Of a stretch of 64,000 nucleotides of DNA, positions 17,664 to 27,637 are shown piece by piece. The translations under genes and the position numbers were made by a program. The stretch is from Ammoniphilus sp. CFH 90114. GTDB lineage: Bacteria; Bacillota; Bacilli; Aneurinibacillales; RAOX-1. Every line of letters begins with the position of its first letter. The stretch's first letter is position 1. The notes beneath the pieces are model-generated. The model worked only from the letters and a program-made list of their open reading frames with translations. It did no database searches and was not told the origin of the DNA. The stretch covers positions 484,133 to 548,132 of the forward strand of contig NZ_SDLI01000001.1 in assembly GCF_004123195.1 (NCBI RefSeq), read 5' to 3'.

Positions 17664-17933
17664 ATGTCACCGGAAGGTGTAATTAACCTGGCGAAGAATT
17701 CGGTTTATTTGATCTTGCTTGTAACTGCTCCAGTCGTTGGAATTGGTCTGTTAGTAGGTTTATTGGTTGCTGTTTTCCAAGCTACTACGCAGATACAGGA
17801 ACAAACCTTGGCCTTTGTTCCTAAAATTGTTGCTATATTAGTTGCACTTATTATCTTTGGTCCATGGATGTTAACTCAATTAATAGATTACACTTATCAT
17901 ATTTTCAATAATTTATATCGGTATATAGGTTGA
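17664..17933 (+). CDS. fliQ: Flagellar type III secretion export-gate protein FliQ
   Basis: An 89-residue, two-helix membrane protein that packs around FliP and FliR in the export gate. Hydrophobic segments are at about 12-38 and 50-78, linked by the conserved loop FQATTQIQEQTLAFVPK. The ATG is preceded by GGGGTG and is 25 bases after fliP. Confidence 0.95.
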   Translation: MSPEGVINLAKNSVYLILLVTAPVVGIGLLVGLLVAVFQATTQIQEQTLAFVPKIVAILVALIIFGPWMLTQLIDYTYHIFNNLYRYIG

Positions 17934-17937
17934 AAAA

Positions 17938-18720
17938 ATGAATCTTTTTTTCGCGTGGGATTTGTTTCCAAGTTTCTTGTTGATATTTGTTAGGCTTACT
18001 TCATACTTCGTAACAGTCCCAATTTTTTCGTCTAAAAATGTGCCTCAAACTGCAAAAATTGGATTAGCTTTTTTTCTTTCTTTAATAACGTTTACCAGTC
18101 TTGGAATAGAACCTGTTAGATTTGATGAAACCTATTTTCTGCTTATTCTAAAAGAGGTATTCATTGGACTTACGTTGGGGTTTATTGGGACTTTGATTCT
18201 TTACGCTATCCAGACAGCTGGCGGGTTCATTGATATGCAGATGGGACTAGCCATGGCAAGTGTAATTGATCCACAGACGGGAATTCACACCCCTTTAATG
18301 GGTCAGTTCAAGTATATTTTAGCCTTATTATTTTTGCTATCAACTAATGCTCATCATCTCTTGATTCAAGGGATAATAGAAAGTTATAAGATTGTCCCCT
18401 TAGATCAATTAGGATTAAATATTTCGGGCGGTAATATAACGTCGGTTATATCTCAGGCTTTCTATCATATGTTCCTTTCTGCTTTTATGATAGCAGCACC
18501 GATTGTTGTATCTCTGTTTCTAGTGGATGTAGCTCTCGGAATCGTGGCTAGAACCGTGCCGCAACTCAATATTTTTGTTATCGGGATACCGATTAAGCTC
18601 CTGACAGGGTTTTTAATACTTATTGTTGTTTTGCCGGGTTATTTTTTTACACTGAAAAATTTGTTTAAATCATTAGTTCAGTCGATGGAGGCTTTATTGA
18701 AAGCCATGGGGTGGAGTTAA
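17938..18720 (+). CDS. fliR: Flagellar type III secretion export-gate protein FliR
   Basis: A 260-residue polytopic membrane protein completing the FliP5-Q4-R1 gate. Five or more hydrophobic helices are visible, with the FliR signatures PIFSSKNVPQTAKIGLAFFL and GGFIDMQMGLAMASVIDPQTG. It begins four bases after fliQ and stops directly before the flhB ATG, so translation of the gate genes is probably coupled. Confidence 0.96.
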   Translation: MNLFFAWDLFPSFLLIFVRLTSYFVTVPIFSSKNVPQTAKIGLAFFLSLITFTSLGIEPVRFDETYFLLILKEVFIGLTLGFIGTLILYAIQTAGGFIDMQMGLAMASVIDPQTGIHTPLMGQFKYILALLFLLSTNAHHLLIQGIIESYKIVPLDQLGLNISGGNITSVISQAFYHMFLSAFMIAAPIVVSLFLVDVALGIVARTVPQLNIFVIGIPIKLLTGFLILIVVLPGYFFTLKNLFKSLVQSMEALLKAMGWS

Positions 18721-19815
18721 ATGGAGCAAACCAAACTGATCTTAACCATTAATCTGCAGTTTTTTGCAGGAGAAAAGACCGAAGAGGCCACCCCAAAAAA
18801 GAAGCAAGATGCTCGTGAAAAAGGACAGGTTGCAAAGAGTCAAGAGGTTGCATCCGCACTTATCATGCTAGCGTGTTTCTTGTTTCTGTTATTTATGGGT
18901 CAATCTATGGGAGCGAACCTGACTAAAATGATGAGAGGAACGTTTACGGAGTATCTCCACTGGGATGTAACGGTACATAACGTTCAAGTTGTCTTTAATC
19001 AGTTGTTGCTAGAAAGTGCACTGATCGTTGTACCTTTTTTGCTTATAGCCTTAGTCATGGGTGTGTTTTCAAATTATATACAAATTGGGTTTTTGTTCAC
19101 AACAGAACCTTTAAAGATGAAGCTAGAAAAGTTAGATCCGATTCAGGGAGCCAAAAAAATTTTTTCTATGCGCTCCATCGTAGAGCTTCTAAAATCCATT
19201 TTAAAGATTATCCTTACATCCACTATTGCGATTCTAGTTTTAAGTAAAGCAGTAGATGAAATTATGGTTTTATCCCAAACATCTGTCGGACATGTCCTAA
19301 CTTTAGTTTCCTCCTTAACGGTTCAAATTGGAACATTTATTGCCTTGCTGCTTCTTGTGTTGTCTGTTCTGGATTATATCTATCAAAAATACGAACATGA
19401 AAAAGGTCTACGCATGTCGAAGCAAGATGTAAAAGACGAATACAAGAAAACGGAAGGGGATCCATTGATTAAAGGAAAAATTAAGCAGCGTCAAAGAGAG
19501 ATGGCAATGAGCCGAATGATGCAGGAAATTCCGAAGGCGGATGTGGTAATCACAAACCCTACCCACTTTGCTGTTGCTATTCAGTATAATCCTAGTGAAA
19601 TGCAAGCGCCAAAAGTGATAGCCAAGGGGAAAGATCTTATTGCTCTAAGAATCAAAGAAATCGCGCAAAGAGAAAACATCATAACAATGGAAAACAAACC
19701 ATTAGCTCGAGCTTTACATGCCCAAGTAGAGATTGGACAGGAAGTTCCTGAATCCTTATTTAAGGCTGTAGCGGAAGTATTGGCTTATGTATATCAGTTA
19801 AGAAAAAGAGCGTAG
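18721..19815 (+). CDS. flhB: Flagellar biosynthesis protein FlhB
   Basis: FlhB is the substrate-specificity switch of flagellar export. The 364-residue product has the N-terminal export-gate motif EEATPKKKQDAREKGQVAKS, four membrane helices at about 40-215, and a cytoplasmic domain with the self-cleavage site NPTH at about 278-281. It abuts fliR with no spacer. A run of seven A followed by six T lies at 19153-19165 in the coding sequence. Confidence 0.97.
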   Translation: MEQTKLILTINLQFFAGEKTEEATPKKKQDAREKGQVAKSQEVASALIMLACFLFLLFMGQSMGANLTKMMRGTFTEYLHWDVTVHNVQVVFNQLLLESALIVVPFLLIALVMGVFSNYIQIGFLFTTEPLKMKLEKLDPIQGAKKIFSMRSIVELLKSILKIILTSTIAILVLSKAVDEIMVLSQTSVGHVLTLVSSLTVQIGTFIALLLLVLSVLDYIYQKYEHEKGLRMSKQDVKDEYKKTEGDPLIKGKIKQRQREMAMSRMMQEIPKADVVITNPTHFAVAIQYNPSEMQAPKVIAKGKDLIALRIKEIAQRENIITMENKPLARALHAQVEIGQEVPESLFKAVAEVLAYVYQLRKRA

Positions 19816-19833
19816 GAAGGGAGGGGATCATTC

Positions 19834-21870
19834 ATGAGAATTAAAGATATATCGGTATTAGTGATGGTTATTCTTGTTGTTATGATGATGGTGATCCCAC
19901 TCCCAACACTCCTTCTTGATTTTCTATTAATTATTAATATTTCACTTGCGTTAACTATTCTAATGGTGGCGATGAATACAAAGGAAGCCTTGGACTTCTC
20001 CATTTTTCCGACTCTATTGCTATTGACAACTTTGTTCCGTTTATCTCTTAACGTATCTACAACCCGATCGATCCTTCAGGATGCTGACGGGGGAAGGGTT
20101 GTCCAGGCTTTCGGAGAATTCGTGGTAGGAGGAAGTCCTGTCATTGGTTTTGTCATCTTTATTATCTTAGTCATCATTAACTTTGTCGTTATTACAAAAG
20201 GTTCGGAGAGGGTTGCTGAAGTAGCTGCACGCTTCACACTAGATGCGATGCCCGGGAAGCAAATGAGTATTGACGCCGATTTGAATGCTGGGATGATTAC
20301 GGAGCACGAAGCAAGAGACAGGCGAAAGAAAATTGAACGTGAAGCGGATTTCTACGGGGCCATGGATGGAGCAAGTAAATTTGTAAAGGGCGACGCTATC
20401 GCAGGTATTATTATTCTTCTCATTAACGTTCTCGGTGGGTTTATCATTGGGATGGCTATACATGGTATGGGGTTTGCTGAATCTGCCAGTACCTTTACTT
20501 TACTCTCTGTAGGGGATGGACTGGTAAGCTCGATTCCTGCCCTCGTCATCTCAACAGCTACAGGTATTATGGTTACGAGAGCGGGGTCTGATGGAAACCT
20601 AGGTGACGATTTAAGTAAGCAACTACTGGCTTACCCTAAGTTGCTCTATGTGGTTGCAGGTACCGTTGCCATTCTTGGTATCTTCACCCCGATTGGTCCG
20701 ATTAGTACACTCCCTGTCGCTGGCCTCTTGATCTTTGGAGCATTAAGATTACAAAAGAATCTTCAATTACAAGAAGAATTGGCTGCTCAAGCTCCAATTG
20801 AGGATCCTGAAGTGGAACAAGTGAAGAGCCCTGAGAGTGTATTAGGGCTCCTCCATGTTGATCCCATTGAATTTGAATTTGGATATGGTCTTATTCCCTT
20901 GGCGGACACGAATCAAGGAGGGGACCTACTGGATCGAGTGATCATGATTCGTAGACAATGCGCTTTAGAGTTAGGATTAGTCGTTCCCGTCATTCGAATT
21001 CGAGACAATATTCAGTTACGTCCCAACCAATATGTCATAAAAATTAAAGGGAATATGGTTGCGGGTGGAGAGATACTCCTAGATCACTATCTGGCCATGA
21101 GTCCGGGTATTGAAGATGACAGTGTAATTGGGATTGATACAATTGAACCTTCTTTTGGGTTACCTGCATTATGGATATCTGAAGAGATACGTGAAAGAGC
21201 AGAGCTCTCTGGTTATACGGTTGTGGACCCTCCCTCCGTGGTTGCTACACATCTTTCTGAGGTCATAAAAAAATACGCACATGAGTTGTTAAGCCGACAA
21301 GATACCAAATCTCTAATAGACAATCTAAAGGAAAACGCACCAGCACTAGTAGAAGAGGTCGTTCCATCTATCATGTCAATAGGAGATATCCAAAAAGTAC
21401 TTCAAAAACTCTTAAAAGAAAAAATCTCAATAAGAAATCTTCATGTGATTATGGAAGCCTTGGCGGATTATGGTCAATATACGAAGGATCCGGATTTATT
21501 AACAGAGTATGTGCGACAAAGCCTCTCGAGGCAAATAACCTTGCAATACTCTGAACCAGGACAGGCTCTTCGTGTGATAACAGCCGGACCTGGATTAGAA
21601 AAAACCATATCCGAATGTGTTCAGCAAACAGAGCAAGGGAGCTACTTGGCTGTGGACCCTGATCTATCTCAGAGGATCTATCAAACCTTATCAGAGCAGG
21701 TTCAGCGCCTTATGAATATGGGACATCAACCGATCTTGTTGACCTCACCGGCTATCCGGATGTACACCAGACAATTGATTGAAAGGATGTTTCCGGATCT
21801 CCCTGTTCTCTCCTATAACGAAATTGAAGCAGACGTAGAAGTGCAAAGTCTAGGGGTGGTGAATCTGTAA
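19834..21870 (+). CDS. flhA: Flagellar biosynthesis protein FlhA
   Basis: FlhA is the large ring-forming export protein that docks chaperone-substrate complexes. The 678-residue product has about eight membrane helices in the first 320 residues. The conserved cytoplasmic loop (FTLDAMPGKQMSIDADLNAG, DRRKKIEREADFYGAMDGASKFVKGD) lies at about 145-195, and the large cytoplasmic domain follows. The ATG is preceded by GGAGGGGA. Its final base is shared with the ATG of flhF. Confidence 0.97.
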   Translation: MRIKDISVLVMVILVVMMMVIPLPTLLLDFLLIINISLALTILMVAMNTKEALDFSIFPTLLLLTTLFRLSLNVSTTRSILQDADGGRVVQAFGEFVVGGSPVIGFVIFIILVIINFVVITKGSERVAEVAARFTLDAMPGKQMSIDADLNAGMITEHEARDRRKKIEREADFYGAMDGASKFVKGDAIAGIIILLINVLGGFIIGMAIHGMGFAESASTFTLLSVGDGLVSSIPALVISTATGIMVTRAGSDGNLGDDLSKQLLAYPKLLYVVAGTVAILGIFTPIGPISTLPVAGLLIFGALRLQKNLQLQEELAAQAPIEDPEVEQVKSPESVLGLLHVDPIEFEFGYGLIPLADTNQGGDLLDRVIMIRRQCALELGLVVPVIRIRDNIQLRPNQYVIKIKGNMVAGGEILLDHYLAMSPGIEDDSVIGIDTIEPSFGLPALWISEEIRERAELSGYTVVDPPSVVATHLSEVIKKYAHELLSRQDTKSLIDNLKENAPALVEEVVPSIMSIGDIQKVLQKLLKEKISIRNLHVIMEALADYGQYTKDPDLLTEYVRQSLSRQITLQYSEPGQALRVITAGPGLEKTISECVQQTEQGSYLAVDPDLSQRIYQTLSEQVQRLMNMGHQPILLTSPAIRMYTRQLIERMFPDLPVLSYNEIEADVEVQSLGVVNL

Positions 21871-23099
21871 TGCGTGTTAAAAGGTATGTAGTGGACTCGA
21901 TGCCGGATGCTCTCCAAAGAATTAAAGCGGACTTAGGTAAAGATGCCATTATCTTAAATACGAAAAACATCAAAACAGGTGGCTTCTTCGGTTTCTTTAC
22001 AAGAAAACAGATTGAAGTCATAGCTGCCGTTGATGTGAATAAAGGACCTGTACCCTCGGCCCAACCCCAGTCTTCATCTCCTTCCGATATCATAGAGGAG
22101 AAAAGGCCGAAACTAACCCAAAAGGTATCGTTTCAGGTGGATGACGAGGTTAAAAAAGAAATCCCTACGTATGATCTTAAATCTATTGTAGCGAAAAAGA
22201 GTCCGATATTTACTTTAGAAAATCAGACAGTGGAGGCTGGAGGGGCAAGTTTACCGGCGGAAATGCCTGCAAGAACAAGGGAAAATATTGCAGTGGTTGA
22301 CTCACTTCCTAAACCAAACTTCTCGTCTTTACGAAATAAACTTAGATTGCAGGATGTAGAGGATCAATGGATTGAAGAAGTTATCCAAAGAATGAGCGCT
22401 AGGTACAGCGGAGTGTTGTTGCAAAATGACCAATCTCAGATTCAGCATGCAAAACTAGTCATTGAGGAAATGCTTACAGAGAGACAAAGTAAACAAAGTC
22501 TAATAGCCAATGATACGAGGTTTGTTAAGTTCTTCGGGCCTACCGGGGTAGGAAAAACAACAACCATTGCGAAACTAGCAGCAGAAGGAGTGTTGAAAAA
22601 CAAGAGAAAGGTCGGATTAATAACGACGGACACGTATCGTATTGGTGCAGTTGATCAACTGAGAACCTACTCTAATATTCTTAATGTGCCTTTAGAAGTT
22701 GTATTTCAGCCCGGGGAAATGTCAACAGCACTTGAAAACTTGAGTGCTTGTGATCTGATCTTGGTCGATACAGCAGGAAGAAACTATCGAAAGCCAGATT
22801 ATGCGATGGAGCTAGCTCAATACTTTCCTAGCTTGTCGGGAGGAGAAAACTACATTGTACTAAGCTTAACGGCTAAAAACAGTGATATGGTGGAGATCCT
22901 GGAAAACTTCAAGTGTCTTCCTGTGGAAAAAGTTATCTTTACAAAATCGGATGAAACCCAAACTTATGGATCAATCTTGAACATGGTCATGCGCTATCAT
23001 CTGTCTTTATCCTACCTGACTACAGGTCAGAATGTTCCAGATGATATTCGTGTAGCTGTTCCCAGTAAGGTGGCCAATTTGATTTTAGGAGAAGGATAG
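21870..23099 (+). CDS. flhF: Flagellar biosynthesis GTPase FlhF
   Basis: FlhF is an SRP-family GTPase that helps set flagellar placement and number with FlhG. The 409-residue product has a B domain with the MRVKRYVVDSMPDALQ start, a variable linker, and an NG domain with P-loop [24 protein letters not shown] and LVDTAGR. It overlaps flhA by one base and ends two bases before flhG. Confidence 0.96.
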   Translation: MRVKRYVVDSMPDALQRIKADLGKDAIILNTKNIKTGGFFGFFTRKQIEVIAAVDVNKGPVPSAQPQSSSPSDIIEEKRPKLTQKVSFQVDDEVKKEIPTYDLKSIVAKKSPIFTLENQTVEAGGASLPAEMPARTRENIAVVDSLPKPNFSSLRNKLRLQDVEDQWIEEVIQRMSARYSGVLLQNDQSQIQHAKLVIEEMLTERQSKQSLIANDTRFVKFFGPTGVGKTTTIAKLAAEGVLKNKRKVGLITTDTYRIGAVDQLRTYSNILNVPLEVVFQPGEMSTALENLSACDLILVDTAGRNYRKPDYAMELAQYFPSLSGGENYIVLSLTAKNSDMVEILENFKCLPVEKVIFTKSDETQTYGSILNMVMRYHLSLSYLTTGQNVPDDIRVAVPSKVANLILGEG

Positions 23100-23101
23100 T
23101 C

Positions 23102-23971
23102 ATGTATGATCAAGCACAAGGTTTGCGTGAAATAATTAAAAAGCAAACAGATCAGACGTTAAAACAAACAAGGATTATAACCGTAACTAGTGGAAAAGGC
23201 GGAGTGGGAAAGTCTAACTTCTCACTCAACTTTGCTCTTGGCTTAATCGCGGCTGGAAAGAAGGTCGTTGTCCTCGATGTGGATCTCGGCTTGGCCAATA
23301 TTGAAGTACTTATGGGTGTGTCTCCGAAAAATTATTTACTTGATTTAATAGAACAAGATAAAACGGTATGGGACGTCCTTGAGAAAGGTCCCAATGGATT
23401 AGAGTTTATATCAGGCGGTACGGGGTTTAGTCATTTACTAGAATTGAATGAAGTCCAATTAAATCGTTTTTTTGAAAAGATGGCTGCCCTTAATGGTTAT
23501 GCTGATTTTGTTATTATTGATACAGGAGCCGGTCTAACCAAACAATCCCTGAGTTTTATTATGGCAGCTGATGATGTCATTCTCGTAACTACACCGGAAC
23601 CTACGTCAATTACGGATGCTTATGCGGTAGTTAAGCTAGTCCAAGCATCAGAACCTAATGTGCGCTTTAAGATGGTGGTCAACCGAGTAGGCAGTCCTCG
23701 AGAAGGTAAGATGGCTTTTGATAAACTGGCATTAGTATCAAAAAAATTTCTTAACCTAGAAATTGCTTCATTAGGTTATATGCATGATGATAGTCACGTT
23801 TCACGAGCAGTCAAACAGCAAACACCCTTTTTTCTCGCCTACCCGAGTGCGATTGCTTCCTTAGGAATAAAAGATTTGGTCCATAGTTATCTAGAAGGTA
23901 ATAGTCAATCTATTTATGTTCCACGGGGGGTCAAAGGCTTCTTAAAGAGAATGATTAGTCATATGAGATGA
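23102..23971 (+). CDS. flhG: Flagellar number regulator FlhG (YlxH), MinD-like ATPase
   Basis: A 289-residue MinD/ParA-type ATPase that stimulates FlhF and limits flagellar number. The deviant Walker A KGGVGKS is near residue 30, and VVVLDVDLGLANIEVLMG and DFVIIDTGAG follow. A basic hydrophobic C-terminal helix (GFLKRMISHM) looks like a membrane-targeting sequence. The order flhA-flhF-flhG is standard. Confidence 0.95.
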   Translation: MYDQAQGLREIIKKQTDQTLKQTRIITVTSGKGGVGKSNFSLNFALGLIAAGKKVVVLDVDLGLANIEVLMGVSPKNYLLDLIEQDKTVWDVLEKGPNGLEFISGGTGFSHLLELNEVQLNRFFEKMAALNGYADFVIIDTGAGLTKQSLSFIMAADDVILVTTPEPTSITDAYAVVKLVQASEPNVRFKMVVNRVGSPREGKMAFDKLALVSKKFLNLEIASLGYMHDDSHVSRAVKQQTPFFLAYPSAIASLGIKDLVHSYLEGNSQSIYVPRGVKGFLKRMISHMR

Positions 23972-23988
23972 AGTGGGGGTGAGTATAA

Positions 23989-25077
23989 ATGAGAAAAATC
24001 AGAGTTTTGGTTGTTGACGATTCAGCCTTTATGCGGAAGGTGATATCTGACATTCTATCGCAGGATCCTTGGATAGAAGTTATAGACAAAGCAAGAAATG
24101 GACTAGAAGGAATAGAAAAAGTAAAAAAGCTGTCACCGGATGTAGTAACGATGGATGTGGAGATGCCGACAATGAACGGGTTAGAAGCATTAGAGCATTT
24201 AATGAAACATCATCCCCTACCCGTTATTATGCTGAGCAGCTTAACCCATGAAGGTGCGACGGAGACGATCAAAGCTTTGGAATTGGGGGCTGTTGACTTT
24301 ATTCCTAAGCCTTCAGGTTCCATTTCATTGGATATCCATAAGGTGGAAGATCAAATCATTGCGAAGGTAAAAGCGGCAGCTGGAGCCAAGCTAAATAAGC
24401 ACCCTATCTCTTCCTTCACACCTACTAGAGAGAAAGGAAATGAGAAAGTTAGGTCGGATCTGACACTTATCAAAAAGAGAGTAACACCGAATCCAGACTT
24501 ACCCAATTTAATCCTTATAGGGACTTCAACGGGTGGCCCAAAAGCCCTGCAGATTGTTCTTACATCTTTACCTGCTCACATCCCTGCAGCTGTGCTTATT
24601 GTACAACATATGCCGCCGGGGTTTACCAAATCTCTATCTCAACGCCTTGATACTTTAAGTGCCCTTCATGTGACGGAGGCTGAGGACGGTATGGATCTTA
24701 AAGTAGGTTCTGTGTATATTGCGCCAGGAGATTATCATATGGAGCTTAAGCGAAGAAACACAGGCCAATTCTATATTGGGCTAAATCAGACTGAACCAAA
24801 GGCAGGGCATAGACCATCTGTAGATGCACTATTTGAGTCTGCCGCCCTTCTAGATCTTCCAAGTACATATGTTGTTGTAATGACAGGAATGGGGAGCGAT
24901 GGGACAAGAGGGTTGAAAGCACTAAAGTCTGTATCTGGATGTAAGCAAATCATTGCCGAAGATGAGAGTACATGTGTGGTGTTTGGAATGCCAAAGTCAG
25001 CGATTGCATCGGGAAATGTAGATACCGTTCTTCCCTTGTCTAAGATAGGGCCTTACTTGGCTGAAGTGTTAATATAA
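23989..25077 (+). CDS. cheB: Chemotaxis response regulator protein-glutamate methylesterase CheB
   Basis: CheB removes methyl groups from, and deamidates, chemoreceptors when phosphorylated by CheA. The product has 362 residues. The receiver domain has D10/D11 and phosphoacceptor D56 (VTMDVEMP); the methylesterase domain has the catalytic serine in GTSTGGP, histidine in VQHMPPGF and aspartate in MTGMGSDG. It is the first of five chemotaxis genes in a row; no cheR is in the window. Confidence 0.96.
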   Translation: MRKIRVLVVDDSAFMRKVISDILSQDPWIEVIDKARNGLEGIEKVKKLSPDVVTMDVEMPTMNGLEALEHLMKHHPLPVIMLSSLTHEGATETIKALELGAVDFIPKPSGSISLDIHKVEDQIIAKVKAAAGAKLNKHPISSFTPTREKGNEKVRSDLTLIKKRVTPNPDLPNLILIGTSTGGPKALQIVLTSLPAHIPAAVLIVQHMPPGFTKSLSQRLDTLSALHVTEAEDGMDLKVGSVYIAPGDYHMELKRRNTGQFYIGLNQTEPKAGHRPSVDALFESAALLDLPSTYVVVMTGMGSDGTRGLKALKSVSGCKQIIAEDESTCVVFGMPKSAIASGNVDTVLPLSKIGPYLAEVLI

Positions 25078-25115
25078 AGTTTAGTATTTTTAGGACGAAA
25101 GTGGGGGCTAAATTC

Positions 25116-27134
25116 ATGGATATGGAACAATATCTGGATATGTTCATTGAAGAATCAAAAGAACATTTGCAAGCCATTAATGAGAATCTATTGCGTTTAG
25201 AAGATGCGCCAGGGGATACTAGCATTGTGAATGATATCTTTCGCTCGGCTCATACCTTAAAAGGCATGTCTGCCACTATGGGATTTGAAGATATGGCCAA
25301 TTTAACACATGAAATGGAGAATGTATTAGACCAGGTTCGAAATGGAAAGCTGACAGTCCAACTAGGGACGATGGACACGCTATTTCGATGCGTAGATATT
25401 TTAGAATCCATTTTGTATTCTATTGCCCAAGGGGGAGATGGGCGTCATGATGTGACGGCCGTTGTCGCAGATTTGCGTCGTATCTTATCTGGAGACACGA
25501 TTCCAGGGAAAACACCTGATCAATCGGCTGATCCAGAGCTTACGAATATTGAGTTTGATGACTATGAATATACAGTAATGAAGCAATCTCTTGATTCTGG
25601 CTATAACGCATACCAAATTGAAACCATGGTAAGGGAAGACTGTGTTCTAAAAGCTGCTCGTGCGTACATGGTTTTTGATCAGCTAGAATCATGTGGAGAA
25701 ATAATAAAAGCCGTTCCTAGTGTGGAGGAATTGGAAGAGGAAAAATTTGATAAGACTTTTCAAGTCGTTCTTCTGACGAAGAAACCTAAGGAAGAACTTG
25801 AGAAAATCGTCATGAGTGTTTCAGAGATCGAATCCGTTTTGATCCATTCGATCGAATCGATAAAACAACCCCTGCTTGAAGAAACCAAGCCAGTAAATGC
25901 TGAAGGGGATGATGAAATACAGGTAATTGAGCCTAAGGAACAACAACAATTGGAAAAAGCAACTGTACAAAAGAAAGTAGCTAGCGGGAAAACGATACGG
26001 GTAGATATTGAACGTCTTGACATTTTGATGAATCTTTTCAGTGAACTCGTTATTGATCGTGGGCGTCTAGAACAATTATCAAGAGACTCGAAAAACCCTG
26101 CGTTGATTGAAACGGTTGAACATATGAGCAGAATTTCTGGTGATTTACAAAATATTATTTTGAATATGCGCATGGTTCCTGTGGAACAAGTGTTTAACCG
26201 CTTCCCGAGAATGGTACGTGATTTAGCTAAAGACTTAAATAAAAAAGTCAATCTCTACATTGAGGGTGCTGAAACCGAATTGGATCGTACCGTTATTGAT
26301 GAAATTGGTGACCCTCTAGTTCATCTTTTACGCAACTCCATTGATCATGGTTTGGAATCACCCGACGAACGTTTAAAAGTGGGTAAAGAGGAAACAGGGA
26401 AAGTTATCCTTAAAGCTTACCACAGTGGAAATCACGTATTTATTGAAGTGATGGATGATGGGAAAGGGATAGACAGACAGAAAATCTTGAAAAAAGCCAA
26501 AGAAAAAGGAATTATTCAAGAACATCAGGCTACAAGTATGTCAGACAAGCAGGTTTACGAACTTCTTTTCGCTTCAGGTCTAAGTACAGCAGAAAAAATT
26601 ACGGACGTATCAGGAAGAGGGGTCGGTCTAGATGTTGTAAAGACTAAGATAGAATCTTTAGGGGGTGCAGTGAGTGTTGACTCTGTACCAGGGCAAGGCA
26701 CTACATTCCTTATCCAATTACCGCTTACCCTATCTATTATCTCCGCTATGTTAGTAGAGGTAGAACGGGAGAAATTTGCTGTTCCGTTAAGTTCGATCAT
26801 TGAAACGGCCGTCTTTAGAAAAGATCAAATAATGCGTGCACACCAACAAGATGTTATTGATTTTAGAGGTAGGGTTGTACCTTTGGTTTCACTAAAGAAG
26901 ATTTTTCATATTCCAGATAGTTTGGATAACAAAAGGGATGAGATATCGGTAGTCATTGTGAGAAAGGGCGATAAGATGGCGGGACTAGTGGTAGATTCCT
27001 TCATCGGACAACAAGAAATCGTTCTTAAATCTCTAGGAAAATATCTCGTTAATGTATTTGCGATTTCTGGGGCAACGATTCTCGGAGATGGACAAGTGGC
27101 TCTCATTATTGATTGCAACACACTAATTAAGTAA
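25116..27134 (+). CDS. cheA: Chemotaxis histidine kinase CheA
   Basis: CheA phosphorylates CheY and CheB in response to receptors. The product has 672 residues from the ATG at 25116 (MDMEQYLDMF), eight bases after GGGGG; a GTG at 25101 is less likely. It has an Hpt domain with H46 in RSAHTLKG, a CheY-binding P2 region, dimerisation domain, HATPase domain (LLRNSIDHG, DDGKGID, GRGVGLDVV) and a C-terminal CheW-like domain. It lies between cheB and cheW. Confidence 0.97.
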   Translation: MDMEQYLDMFIEESKEHLQAINENLLRLEDAPGDTSIVNDIFRSAHTLKGMSATMGFEDMANLTHEMENVLDQVRNGKLTVQLGTMDTLFRCVDILESILYSIAQGGDGRHDVTAVVADLRRILSGDTIPGKTPDQSADPELTNIEFDDYEYTVMKQSLDSGYNAYQIETMVREDCVLKAARAYMVFDQLESCGEIIKAVPSVEELEEEKFDKTFQVVLLTKKPKEELEKIVMSVSEIESVLIHSIESIKQPLLEETKPVNAEGDDEIQVIEPKEQQQLEKATVQKKVASGKTIRVDIERLDILMNLFSELVIDRGRLEQLSRDSKNPALIETVEHMSRISGDLQNIILNMRMVPVEQVFNRFPRMVRDLAKDLNKKVNLYIEGAETELDRTVIDEIGDPLVHLLRNSIDHGLESPDERLKVGKEETGKVILKAYHSGNHVFIEVMDDGKGIDRQKILKKAKEKGIIQEHQATSMSDKQVYELLFASGLSTAEKITDVSGRGVGLDVVKTKIESLGGAVSVDSVPGQGTTFLIQLPLTLSIISAMLVEVEREKFAVPLSSIIETAVFRKDQIMRAHQQDVIDFRGRVVPLVSLKKIFHIPDSLDNKRDEISVVIVRKGDKMAGLVVDSFIGQQEIVLKSLGKYLVNVFAISGATILGDGQVALIIDCNTLIK

Positions 27135-27148
27135 AGGGGGACGCAAAC

Positions 27149-27637
27149 ATGCAATCTAGTCTTGGAGAAGTAGCAGAAGAAATGAAGGTCATCGTGTTTC
27201 GCCTACAGGACGAGGAATATGGAGTAGAAGTAGAACAGGTGAAATCGATAGAGCGCCTAGAGAAAATTACCCGTGTTCCGAGAACCCCATCATTCGTAAA
27301 AGGGGTTATTAACTTACGTGGGGTAGTAACACCCATCATTGACCTTAGGGAACGATTTGGATTGGGAGATTCTCAACATACCGATAGTACAAGAATTATC
27401 ATCGTCACAATCGGTGGGCTCGAGGTAGGGCTAATTGTAGATTCTGCAACTGACGTCATTGATGTAGCTATTGATGCCGTAGAACCCCCGCCTTGTATCG
27501 TAGGTGGTGTAGAAGCCGTATACCTAAAGGGTGTGGCTAAATTAGAGAAAAGACTATTAATCTTACTTAACCTAAACAAAGTCCTAGATGCTTCCGAGAT
27601 GCAACAACTTGAGAGGATCGAAGGTACAGTAGGATGA
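27149..27637 (+). CDS. cheW: Chemotaxis coupling protein CheW
   Basis: CheW links CheA to chemoreceptors at the membrane. The 162-residue product is a single SH3-like CheW domain with the motifs VFRLQDEEYGVEVEQVKSIE, FVKGVINLRGVVTPIIDLR and GLIVDSATDVIDV. It overlaps cheC by four bases (ATGA). Confidence 0.96.
   Translation: MQSSLGEVAEEMKVIVFRLQDEEYGVEVEQVKSIERLEKITRVPRTPSFVKGVINLRGVVTPIIDLRERFGLGDSQHTDSTRIIIVTIGGLEVGLIVDSATDVIDVAIDAVEPPPCIVGGVEAVYLKGVAKLEKRLLILLNLNKVLDASEMQQLERIEGTVG

Noticed and set aside
19153-19165. A7T6 run in flhB as a phase-variation tract
   Set aside because: Runs of seven and six bases are common in this AT-rich sequence and the flhB frame is intact, so I do not rate it above background.
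25760-26251. 163-residue open frame on the minus strand within cheA
   Set aside because: It lies entirely inside a well-conserved gene, has no ribosome site and its translation looks like a complement of the cheA codons. The same applies to the other minus-strand frames (for example 1259-1600, 12062-12382, 44371-44757, 60361-60711).
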